Notes under the pieces: generated by a model
What the model saw: the letters and a program-made list of their open reading frames with translations, nothing else
What the model was told of the DNA's origin: nothing
Database searches by the model: none
Shown: positions 39,930 through 48,100 of the stretch, piece after piece
How the letters are laid out: each line of letters begins with the position of its first letter
Numbering within the stretch: the first letter of the stretch is position 1
Source: Symbiodinium natans
Lineage: Eukaryota > Sar > Dinophyceae > Suessiales > Symbiodiniaceae
Direction: 5' to 3'
NCBI GenBank assembly: GCA_905221605.1
Contig: CAJNDS010002327.1
Location: 189,001-253,000, forward strand
Length of the DNA: 64,000 nt
Program-made: the position numbers and the translations under genes

Positions 39930-41770
39930 CCTCCCTGTCTGTGTGATGATGCGAGCGATGCAGAATGACAACAGTTTTTGTAAGTTTTTTGTAACCAAGC
40001 ACTGCGCGAGCAGTTGCTTAGGCTTGGTGGATACGACCAAATCATTCGTTTGGTCACTGATGCTCCTTGGCTGTTTGGACACAAGTTGCCTCAGGCGGGC
40101 GAGTCTCAGCCGCTGCACATTCTTGTGCTTCTGTGTAGCGTTTCTTACTCTCTGCTTCATGTTGCCTTTTTGTTTCGCCAAGGCTTCTACTGCTCATGAT
40201 GTACGTGTTCGGTCTCCTCTTCACAGATGCGGCCATTGATTACCTGCGGAATCCTTCGCGAAGTGGAAGCATGGATCTTGATGTCTTTTTCGGAACTGTG
40301 CATCTTGGCCCACGATCTGCTCTTGAGCGCTGAGTTTCCTTGCAGCCACATGTGAGTATTTTTGTGTTCCACGAGGCCTGCTTCCATTTCAACGCTGTTC
40401 CGCTCAATCTCGAATGGCATGGATTGGGCCACTGCGGCGGACAGCCTCGCGAGAATTGACCCTTTGTGGGCCCAACTGTTCAATTTTTATATAGCATTCA
40501 TAAGTTTTGCTGTGTTGAATGCAACTCGGACAGGACCAGTCTACCTTTTTTGTTGCGTGCAATTTCGCTTGTCGAAGGATAGCATGTTTTTATCGTTGGC
40601 GTGGTCAGCATACTATTTCTTGTTTCCCTTCCTTCAATGGCTTGCGGAGATGCTTTGTCCATCAGGCTGCCTGTGCTGGAGGTATATGTACATATATACC
40701 TTATTTGTATTTGGATTTGTGTGCATGTATATATCTATATATATGAATGATGCCTGTCCATTTGGGGGCTGTTGGCACGAAAGCAAAACCATGTAGGTAG
40801 ATGTATGGACGCGCAGTTCTGCGTTTCATTACTCCATGGAATATGTGGTAAGAGTACTCTGTCCAAGCGGTTTTTCCTGTCCACTGAGCGATGAGCGCGC
40901 TCCTCGCGTCTTGTCCATTTGGGGACTGTTGACGCTTTTCAAGCCTCTGTCTTCGATGGTGCGTACCGAATGCTTTCTTTGCGGCCGCCAGGTGATGAGG
41001 TGACGAGTTTACGTAGGTGTTTCAGTTGGCCTCCGCTTGTGCTTTGCCTGTTTTGGGATATTTGCACCACAAAAGTTTTGCCGGCAAGGTGATGACTGGC
41101 GTGTTTTGTAACTCGGCAATTAAAGCTGCTGAGCGCGATCACGAGATGGTCATCCATTCACTATTGAAAAGCAGGAAGGAGTTCAAAGAGCTGGTTGCCA
41201 ATCTTTTCCAAAAGATCGACGATTTGGGGCTTGGGATGATCACCATTTCTGAGTTTGAGCGGCATTTTAATGACGAAGCCGTGCGGGCCTTTTTTGAATC
41301 GTTGGAGATGGGCGCTGTTGACGCTTGGACATTGTTTGCAAGCTTGGATGCCGATGGAGACAATGTCATCAGCCTGCGGGATTTCACCGAGCGATGCATT
41401 CAGTTGCATGGTCCTGCCAGATCTGTCGATCTGTATGCGCTCACGCAGCAGAATGCTGCTTGCTTTGTTTCAGAAAACGTGCCGAAAATTGGTGCAGGAC
41501 TGGGCATACTGACCTCAAGTGGTTGCTGATGTGCGGCCGTGGACGGCTCTCACTATCCACGCTTTAAACGAATGGTTGATAATGGTTGTTAAGGCTGTTC
41601 GCTTGCTGGGGCCGAGTGGGTCAGCACGATTTGCAATCGAGGTAAAGCTTCGGCAGCAGATGCAAACCATTGAGCCTGGGCGTCAAGTTCGAAAGGTGCA
41701 CTTCAACCATCAGCAAACCTCACCCAGGGTTATTTCTTTCGTTTCAAAGTGGTTGAACCTAGACTTTTGA
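31796..41770 (+). CDS. Gene A: single-domain voltage-gated cation channel with C-terminal EF hands (12 inferred exons)
   Basis: The predicted product is a plasma- or organelle-membrane cation channel of the Ion_trans type. Joining 31796-31882, 32214-32359, 32449-32515, 33859-33944, 34387-34486, 34581-34656, 40022-40061, 40183-40299, 40376-40520, 41089-41450, 41498-41532 and 41625-41770 gives 1,407 nt, that is 468 residues plus TGA, with no frame break. Visible parts in order are a cytosolic N-terminal stretch (GLDSYDLARRQGSKVD), S1, S2, S3, an S4 with Arg/Lys every third residue, S5, a pore loop (FRSISNGMDW), S6, a first degenerate EF loop, a canonical second EF loop (DADGDNVISLRD), and a charged tail. 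Boundaries were chosen from gene B homology and frame. All donors are GC or GA and all acceptors AG. The start codon was not found, so the N terminus is incomplete. Ion selectivity cannot be read from the sequence. Confidence 0.8.
32214..32359 (+). CDS. Gene A exon: pre-S1 and S1
   Basis: Encodes QPTQWGIVRKWCARIVK and S1 (AFCEIFFALMIVSNSAYLGI), then QLEWSSQNRD. It aligns with gene B WCARIVGSLFCELFFACAIL. It ends in phase 2 before a GA-AG intron at 32360-32448 whose two ends share AGGACGG. Confidence 0.8.
32449..32515 (+). CDS. Gene A exon: S2
   Basis: Encodes TAEQQDVFLVLNIAYAIVFL, then VE. It aligns with gene B VAFTVLNMFYAVIFLLEV. The following GC-AG intron is 1,343 nt (32516-33858) and contains a dispersed repeat shared with 61.6 kb. 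Confidence 0.8.
33385..33600 (+). repeat. Dispersed repeat inside a gene A intron
   Basis: Matches, in inverted orientation and with substitutions, 61585-61835. Shared blocks include ACTTCGATCATCCCCAC (33397 on), CCTGCTGTTTTCAGACGGA and GGATACTTCGCCGCAAGC. It is probably a mobile or satellite-derived unit; no coding content is recognised. Confidence 0.7.
33859..33944 (+). CDS. Gene A exon: S2-S3 linker and S3
   Basis: Encodes VCLRLVASGFKEYFLASGWS, then WNWLDVFVV. It aligns with gene B GLRLTAFGPRAYFFASSWAW. The WNWLDVFVVT signature is the S3 of the Ion_trans fold. It ends in phase 2; the intron 33945-34386 begins and is followed by GACG (GA-AG). Confidence 0.85.
34387..34486 (+). CDS. Gene A exon: end of S3 and first half of S4
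   Basis: Encodes TSTWVELVVGFVEVDGNDGG, then LSNSNLRLLRVIK. The intron that follows (34487-34580, 94 nt, GC-AG) splits the voltage sensor between two positive residues. Confidence 0.85.
34581..34656 (+). CDS. Gene A exon: second half of S4 and S4-S5 linker
   Basis: Encodes VSRLARVLRVLRVVQYVRPL, then RTLMH, with Arg at every third position as in voltage sensors. It ends in phase 1 before the 5,365-nt intron 34657-40021 (GC-AG). Confidence 0.88.
34990..35230. other. AT-rich intronic stretch
   Basis: Runs of TATATA, CATATG and poly-T, with no coding content, inside the long gene A intron. Confidence 0.7.
35405..36180. repeat. Degenerate telomere-like repeat field
   Basis: A dense mixture of CCTTAA, TTTAAGG, TTTAGGG and AACCCTAAACCC-like words in both orientations, with internal repeats: GAAATCCCCAGACCTTAGGT recurs at about 35611 and 36152. 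TTTAGGG is the telomere unit reported in dinoflagellates and plants. Here it is scattered rather than tandem, so an interstitial or decayed origin is inference. Confidence 0.65.
36696..36790. repeat. Short tandem duplication near the gag fragment
   Basis: A segment of about 35 bases (CTCCTGGAGGCGGATACCTC, then AGGGTGATCCGGCA) is repeated at 36696-36735 and 36755-36790 with one change. Confidence 0.9.
36797..36960 (+). mobile_element. Copia-type gag-like fragment
   Basis: The + frame encodes WDGDPSTWQDFTSRARLAFE, a pattern like the start of the gag region of Ty1/copia-like elements in dinoflagellates. A start-like MTSDGHDDFRRFAA lies just upstream in another frame, so a frameshift separates them. 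The copy is then cut by the (CCAAAAA)n array. No protease, integrase or RT follows. Identification rests on remembered motif style only. Confidence 0.4.
36955..38850. repeat. (CCAAAAA)n-type A/C-only array
   Basis: About 1.9 kb made almost only of A and C, with occasional G, built from CCAAAAA, AGCCAAAA and CCCAAAA units. There are sub-blocks of AGCCAAA (38285-38350) and ACCGAAA (38415-38560). It lies inside the long gene A intron, in the S4-S5 linker. The minus strand reads as a 701-codon Phe/Trp/Gly/Leu/Val frame; this is a repeat artefact. Confidence 0.96.
38870..39180. other. Mixed CCAAAAA / TTTTTTGG stretch with inverted repeats
   Basis: Follows the A/C-only array. Units in both orientations (TTTTTTGGTTTT and AAAACCAAAAAA) alternate, giving local inverted repeats that could form hairpins. 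No gene is supported. Confidence 0.6.
39300..39690. other. Homopolymer G and C runs
   Basis: Several runs of 7-12 G or C (about 39308, 39590, 39640 and 39665) separate T-rich pieces. They are candidate G-quadruplex sites on either strand and lie in the long intron. Confidence 0.7.
39898..39927. repeat. (CT)n tract
   Basis: A run of about 14 CT units, then CCTCCC, about 100 bases upstream of the next gene A exon. Its distance from the acceptor is longer than that of a usual polypyrimidine tract. Confidence 0.9.
40022..40061 (+). CDS. Gene A exon: start of S5
   Basis: Encodes LVDTTKSFVWSL. It aligns with gene B LVDTTKSFIWSF. It is only 40 nt, flanked by GC-AG introns of 5,365 and 121 nt. The acceptor is TTGCTTAG/GCTTGG. 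Confidence 0.85.
40183..40299 (+). CDS. Gene A exon: S5 and turret
   Basis: Encodes LLLLMMYVFGLLFTDAAIDY, then LRNPSRSGSMDLDVFFGT. It aligns with gene B LLFLMMYVFGLLFTDAVLDY; gene A has a shorter turret before KFFGS/VFFGT. It ends in phase 2 before the 76-nt GC-AG intron 40300-40375. Confidence 0.88.
40376..40520 (+). CDS. Gene A exon: pore loop and S6
   Basis: Encodes PASISTLFRSISNGMDWATA, then ADSLARIDPLWAQLFNFYIA and FISFAVLN. The SNGMDW filter and the S6 are visible. Gene B carries an extra GT-AG intron within this segment. The following intron is 40521-41088 (GC-AG, 568 nt). Confidence 0.88.
40749..40935 (+). mobile_element. Two copies of a retroelement-like 3' end motif in a gene A intron
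   Basis: CTGTCCATTTGGGGGCTGTT followed by GGCACGAA at 40753-40780, and a second, diverged copy TTGTCCATTTGGGGACTGTT at 40913-40932. The same motif ends the LINE remnant in the equivalent gene B intron at about 47177. They are likely decayed 3' tails of a LINE or its SINE partner. Confidence 0.6.
41089..41450 (+). CDS. Gene A exon: S6 end and two EF hands
   Basis: One 362-nt exon encodes VMTGVFCNSAIKAAERDHEM, a linker helix, a first EF loop (DDLGLGMITISE, lacking acidic residues at positions 3 and 5), and a second loop (DADGDNVISLRD, with D1, D3, D5 and D12 as in calcium-binding loops), then CIQLHGPARSVDLYALTQQ. In gene B the same segment is broken by five introns. The EF hands suggest calcium feedback on gating; this is inference from domain type. 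Confidence 0.9.
41498..41532 (+). CDS. Gene A exon: tail segment
   Basis: Encodes TGHTDLKWLLM. Acceptor GGTGCAG. It aligns with gene B TGADWLL. The preceding intron is about 47-50 nt (GC or GA donor); the following one is 41533-41624 (GC-AG). Confidence 0.6.
41625..41770 (+). CDS. Gene A terminal exon
   Basis: Encodes SRFAIEVKLRQQMQTIEPGR, then QVRKVHFNHQQTS, ending SKWLNLDF and TGA at 41768-41770. EVKLRQQMQ aligns with gene B EVKLRNEIQ. The stop may belong to read-through past a further donor, since a charged stretch (TKLEDLQSTLSEFAEADST) lies at about 42052-42110. Confidence 0.5.
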
Positions 41771-42219
41771 TTTAAGAGGAATGTGGTTTTTAGATCCTCT
41801 GCCCGTTTCGGCCATGTTCTTGTTTTCACAGCGCGTTGTGACTGTTCGCAACTTGCATTCAGGAAGACCTCCAGATTCAGATTGATCGTCATGTCCGTTC
41901 GCGCCCTCGCGTGGGCCTGGCAACCGCAACGAGCAAGAGCATGAAGGTCCGGGGTGTGAAAAATTGTGGAAACGAGAAGGCTCATGAATGATCATGATGG
42001 TATGATATTGTATGCAAATTATGTACACAGAGCGTAAACAGGGTCATACGGGACCAAGCTTGAGGACCTGCAGTCGACGTTATCAGAGTTTGCAGAAGCG
42101 GATTCGACCGATTGTCGGGTATGATGCCGCGACCAGGCACCCAGGAAACTTGTTTCTTCGTTTTTTTTAGTCACTGTGAGCTCTCTGACCTTTCTCGATC
42201 CTTGCCCTTTTCTCATGTT

Positions 42220-42268
42220 GCCGTATGTTGCCGTATGTTGCCGTTTGTTGCCGTATGTTGCCGTATCG
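42220..42268. repeat. GTTGCCGTAT tandem repeat
   Basis: Five copies of a 10-bp unit with one internal change. Confidence 0.93.
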
Positions 42269-42269
42269 T

Positions 42270-44150
42270 GGCCTTTTCAACCGCCGGGACCTTCAACATT
42301 CTTCTTCCTGGAAGCCAAACCAAGATCTTCACGTCAAGCAAATTTGCAAGAAGTGATTACCGTGCTGCGAGTCCTCATGCAGCTTGTGGTTTCACCGCCG
42401 CAGGCAGGCTTCCTATTACAAGGCACAGCATGCGTCAATGCCCACGATATTCCCATGGCTGAAAGCTGAGAAGTTTCAAAGAAACTTTACGGCTCCCAAT
42501 TTTACCACAGTCTTCAGGCCCCGACAGGTCATGGAAACAACACGACGCAGCACGTTACTGCGTTGGGAGGAAAGTTCGAAACGTTGCTCTTGAGATGCAC
42601 GTGCATGAAATGGGCAAGCTCCTCTGCCCCCCTTTGCTCGCAGAACACCTGGGGTTACATGACAGTACATGGGTTTGCGGTTTACTGCTCATTTCGAGTC
42701 GCGCTCGCCGCATGTTGGAAGTGTGCAGCGCTGCTGCTTCTTTCTGTAGATCTGGAAAACAGCGTTTCCTTGCCTTTTGGTTGCATCTGGCTCTCTGCCC
42801 ATTGATCACCTTTGCAAGCCAAAGGCCTTACGACTGTTAAGGCCTTATGCCTGAAGCCCTGGCAGATTTTCATGCCATCTCCAACCCAAACACATGAGCA
42901 TTGAAGCACAAGCCCGTGATGCAGAAGCATCACAGCGTAGGGTAGCTTGTCCAGGTCATCAGCTTCCCAACAAATGCATTCACAAAAGTATTCGGAACTG
43001 CAAAGGCCACGTCAGACTGGTTGAAGTGGCCGTCTTCTGTGGTCAATGCAGCCGCTTGCGAAGATGCACTTGTGCGCAAGCACCACAATGATCTTGGCCT
43101 CATATTTTGCTGGGAAAATCTCAGCTTGCTAAGCTATACCACGAATGGGATTTGTTCACACGGCAGTTTCAGGGAGGTATTGATAGGGCGGGGTGCTTTT
43201 GCAGTCGGAGGATTTGCATAGAACGCAGCTTTTCATGTGAAACTACATGACGATGGAACCTGATGGAACCTGTAGATGAAGTTGGTTTCACCTCGCCAGA
43301 CAAATATATTGCTCTCATTACAGGAGGAGTACGGGAGTACCTGCCAAGCAGTGCTCCCCGGAGAGGGTCTTGGGGGTCACAACACTTGTTTGCTTTCGCC
43401 CGTGATTCTTAATCTTGGAGATTCAGCTGTACCCCTTCTCTCCGTGTATTTTCGGATTCAGCACAGCACAACATTCAAAGAGAGGCAGTCGGTTTTCTCT
43501 TCATGATGACATGGAACTCGAAGAGAGGGTCCCCCAGTGAAGCCGAGCTGCTGTTCCTGCGCAGCGAGCGACCGACTTGATTTAGTAACTCTAGTGGCTC
43601 AAAGGTATGTTCTCACCATGTCTAATTGAAATGGAAGCAGCAGAAGACTACTGCCTGAGCTTTTTAGGTACCCACAATTTTTCAAGGTTTCTAGTCGGAA
43701 TGAAACATCCAACTCTGCGACACGGGGATCCATACACTCACCTCGTTGCCTCCATTCGTTGTAGCCAATGACAGAGCTGGCGTTGGAGACTGTGCGCCAG
43801 GCAGGGAAGCTGCTCTGTGTGCATTGTGCTTGCAGTCACTTGTACTGATGACAGCGAACATGTCCCGCAGCCCTGCGCTGCCAAGCTGTTAGGCAGGAAG
43901 TTGCTTCATAAGGCGCTATTTAGGAGCCTTAGAGCCGGGGCAACACCATTTAGCGCGTACGGGATACTAAGGGTCGACAAGGCCTCAGCATGGATTACAA
44001 GCCCGCCAGTCTCACCGGCGGGGGCAACAGAAGGATACCGAACTGGCACCAGTGGGATCCCTCGCGGTGTGCACTCTAATTAAGGGTCGGTGGTTGGGTA
44101 GGGGGAATCCGCACAGTTTGGGTGCGCGGGGGGCCCTTAGGGGTTCCTTC
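42270..44150. other. Region between genes A and B
   Basis: No recognised gene. A hairpin (CCCGCCAG...CACCGGCGGG) lies at about 44000-44022. Some frames at 42380-42800 are open on both strands with no motif. 5' exons of gene B may lie at the right end. Confidence 0.35.
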
Positions 44151-44159
44151 CTCAAGCCC

Positions 44160-44265
44160 CGAAGAAGAAGAAGAAGAAGAAGAAGAAGAAGAAGAAGAAG
44201 AAGAAGAAGAAGAAGAAGAAGAAGAAGAAGAAGAAGAAGAAGAAGAAGAAGAAGAAGAAGAAGAG
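44160..44265. repeat. (GAA)n microsatellite
   Basis: About 34 GAA units just upstream of gene B, followed by GA-rich DNA to 44375. It would be poly-Glu in one frame; no evidence shows that it is translated. Confidence 0.96.
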
Positions 44266-44756
44266 CAGAGGTGGAGAGGCGGGCCCCTTCCCTCAAGCCC
44301 CGCAGAAGACGACGAAGAAGAATGAAGAAAAAGGCGAGAGAGAGAGATCGAGACAGAGAGCGAGAAAGAGAACGACCAGGAAGCCCTTCCAGAGCAGATT
44401 AAGACAAACCTGCGCACAAGACGGGGGCACGCAGCAGCCACAGCCGGAGTGCAGCGCGCCGACGAGCTTACAGCAGCGGACCCAACACTTCTGCAGGAGC
44501 CACACTCCGACAAATCCAGAAGCAGAGCCAGAGGGGTAAGAGTCCAACATATCAAGTCCTTGTTATCTTCGGGTGAAAGCCGGCTTTGACGTGTCTTACG
44601 TTTTGTCCTTCTTTGTGTGCTTGTTTTGTGAGGCTTGGGTTTTCCTTTCCCTCTCTGTGTTGTGCCAATGATTAAGGTTGCTTTTACGAAAGGCAAAGCG
44701 AAGAAGTCAACGAGATGGCGTAAGTAAACTTTAGGGGCCAGGGCACCTTGTGCCAG

Positions 44757-45113
44757 GCAAGAAGAGGTAAGGAGCTAGTGGACTTCCATCATGTGGTGCA
44801 GGAATTGCAGAACCAGCATGAGATCCTCCTTGTGCGGCTTGAGGAGTTCATAAAGAAACTCGAGGGTCGACTGCAACAGCCCTTTCCGCATACTGTGATC
44901 GTGAATGAAAATGAACACGGCAACAATGGCAGCCTGTGGGATGACCCAGACGATGAGACGATCTTCCCGCAGTCGCTAAATATCGGCAGCAAGAGCCTCA
45001 TTGCCGAGGATGTGGACCGTTCGACCGGTTTAGACAGCTACACGCTGGCCAAGCAGCAAGGTAGCCGGATCGACACACTTTTCAAGAGCAAAACTGAGGA
45101 GGCCTGGAACTCG
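44757..45113 (+). CDS. Gene B exon: N-terminal coiled coil
   Basis: 119 codons: ELVDFHHVVQELQNQHEILL, then VRLEEFIKKLEGRL (heptad-like), then GLDSYTLAKQQGSRIDTLF, KSKTEEAWNS. The 3' part matches gene A exon 31796-31882. The frame is open back to a stop at 44721; the start used here follows a TGCCAG acceptor and is uncertain. Confidence 0.75.
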
Positions 45114-48100
45114 AGATGTGTGTTCCTTTTCATACATTTTTGCAATTTTTGACCCTCGGTTCTTAAGAAATTTGAGAGGACAATCATGCATGGGCCCTGC
45201 TTCACACGGAGGCGAGCCTGAAAGTGCCCAGCTCGTCTACAGCTGCAACTATCTGTCCCACTTTGCAGAGATGGTGCGCACGTATAGTGGGCTCCCTCTT
45301 CTGTGAGCTATTCTTCGCTTGTGCGATCCTGACCAACTCTATATATTTGGGCGTTCAGCTGGAAGTTACCGCATCTCAGGGACAGGATGCAGTTCACAAT
45401 GAGGTTGCCTTCACAGTTCTCAACATGTTTTATGCGGTGATCTTTTTGTTGGAGGTTGGCTTGAGGCTAACGGCATTTGGACCTAGAGCATATTTCTTTG
45501 CCAGCAGTTGGGCATGGAACTGGCTAGATGTTTTTGTGGTGACTTCCACATGGGTGGAGCTGTTGGTCGGTTTGATGGAGGTGGAAGGTTCAGAGGGCCT
45601 TTCCAACAGCAACCTTCGACTCTTGAGGCTGGTGAAAGTGAGCCGCCTGGCACGTGTAATGCGCATGCTTCGAGTGGTTCAATACGTCAAGCCGTTGAGG
45701 ACGCTGATGCACTGCCTCGTGGACACCACCAAGTCCTTTATTTGGTCATTCCTCCTGCTGTTTTTGATGATGTATGTCTTTGGTCTTCTCTTTACGGATG
45801 CTGTTTTGGATTATATGTTTGACCAGACGAAAAATGCCGCCCCGGATCAAGCTCCGGACCATGTTCAGCTAGCAAAGTTTTTCGGCTCTGTGGCGAATTC
45901 CATCCAGACGCTGTTTCGCTCAGTGTCAAATGGGCTTGACTGGAGTGACGCTGCGGAGGAGCTGTGCCCCGGCCTGTTTCAGTGACACGAACCATGCCCT
46001 TAACATGATTCTATATGCACCTCGTCAGGGCCCCTGTGGGCATGATATGGGTGTGGATCTTCAATTTCTATATCTGCATCATTACGCTGGTGCTTGTCAA
46101 CGTGCTACTTGGCAGGACAGCACGACAGCTCTGCTGCGGTCTTGTAGCATCTTGTAGTTGCTTTCGGAAGTCGTTTCAGAGCTCAAAAGAATTTTCCAAT
46201 ATAGTCCTCAGCCAAAGGTATGATAGACCGCCTGAGGGTCCACCTATAGGATGATCTTCTTTGAGGTTATGAAGTTGTTTGGATGCTTGATTTTGAGGGC
46301 GTTGCTTGGCATTGTCAGCCGACACATCATTCTTCAAGGGTGCGAAAATTTGGAAGGTATTGTTTGGCGGTGTCAGCCGACACATCTCAAGCGACAGTGT
46401 CAAGTCCTGTGTGAGCCTTGTGTAAAATCCATTTCCGTGAGCGTCACTGGGAAGAGATGGCGGCCGTGGTTTCGCTTCGGTGTGGTCGTCGTTTGGATCG
46501 ATTGCTTCTCAAGTTGCGTAAGTGCTGGCTCGACTGTTGGTCAAGAAGCACCATGAAGTGCACGAGTACGTCGATGCCTCTACCTTGTTGAACGTCTCAT
46601 GGAGTACGGTGCGTTCGTTGATGGCAAATCCTGCTTGTCGCACTGTCGTGTTGGGAGCTGTGGTGTCCCCTGCGTGGTTCCACAGTGGCCGTTCGGATAG
46701 GTTTTCGGACCGTTGCTTGTGGTGTGATCAGCTTGGCAGTTGGGCTCATCTCTGTTGGGAGTGTCCCCACTGCCCCTTGGTTAGACCGACCCCTCCCACT
46801 TGTCCCTTGCTGAAGCGCTTTGGTTGGGGAAGTGCGAATCAGGTGAAAGCCATACTGCCCTTTCTTGGCCATGTTGTCGAGGCAATATGGAACAGCAGAT
46901 GGCGTAGTTAGTCCCTGTCTTGTCGGGTGCTTGTTGGTCGTTGCTTGTGTTCTGTTGCTTCCTGCCCTTGGCTTGGCGTCATGGGTAGGCGTTTTTGCCG
47001 CTTGGTTCCTGTGCTGGGGCTCCTTGCCGGCTTGTTGGTCGGGTTGCATCGTGGTGCTTGTTGTGTCGTCTGTTGGTCGCTTCAGCTCGTTTTGGGGCAG
47101 CTTTTGCTAGCTGACCTCATTGTTGTTGCTGAAGTACACTCGCCCTGTGCGCCCGCATGGGGCAACAGGGGTGCCCTGTCCATTTGGGGGCTGCCGGCAC
47201 CCGAACAAAGTTAGTTAGTTAGTTCGCCACTGAGGCTAACTGGTGTATTTTGCAACTCTGCAATCAAAGCTGCTGAGCGCGATCACGAGATGGCGACTCA
47301 GCATAGCATTCAGCTACAGTATCCCTGCAGTGCCCACCCTCCCTACAGAATCCCCGGCTGCCCCAAGGAAATTTTACAGGGAGTCTTGCAGAGTATCCCG
47401 TGAGTCCCCCGCCAAGAGAATCCCACAGAGCGTCCGCGGAGTGCCTACCAAAGACTCCCACAGACTATCGCCCCCGCACAAAAGTCATGGCGTTTGAATC
47501 GAGGTCATTCAGGCTCTTCAACAGAACAAGAAGGATTTCAAGACATTGGTCAAGAACCTTTTCTGGAGGAGTGATCGGTATCACTGCATGCATGAAGTCA
47601 TCATATGCACTTGATGGCTGGCATCTGCGGTGCAGGATTGATGATGCGCACAACGGCTTAATTACGATTTCCGAGTTCGAGAAGCACTTTGATGATGATG
47701 CGGTCGCCCAACTTAGTCAACAGGGATTGGGTGTAAGGCGACGAGCTGGCACGACCGATCGTTGCGCCTCATGCGCGGTGATGCTATGTGCCATCAGCAT
47801 GAGAAACTCTTCCAGTCCACGTATGTCCATGTACTGTATCTGTCAAGGTCAGGGCGTTCTTCGAATCGCTGGAAATGAACGCGTCTGATGCGTGGACCTT
47901 GTTTGCGAGCTTGGATGCAGATGGTGATGGGGCCATAAGTTCCCAGGTCGAATTTCCGTGAATGGCGTACATCTGCAAGTGTCAGCAGTTGCATCGCAGA
48001 GCGAGCAATATTCGCAATCTGTTTATTCTTTATCCAGACATGTCATAGCGGACCCGACGAAGTTCAAACTGAACCCCCGCCCCCCAAACAGAAACCATAA

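Noticed and set aside
31796-41770. Gene A as a pseudogene because its frame is broken many times in genomic DNA
   Set aside because: Every break can be bridged by an AG-ending intron with a GC or GA donor that keeps the frame over twelve pieces, which decay would not produce.
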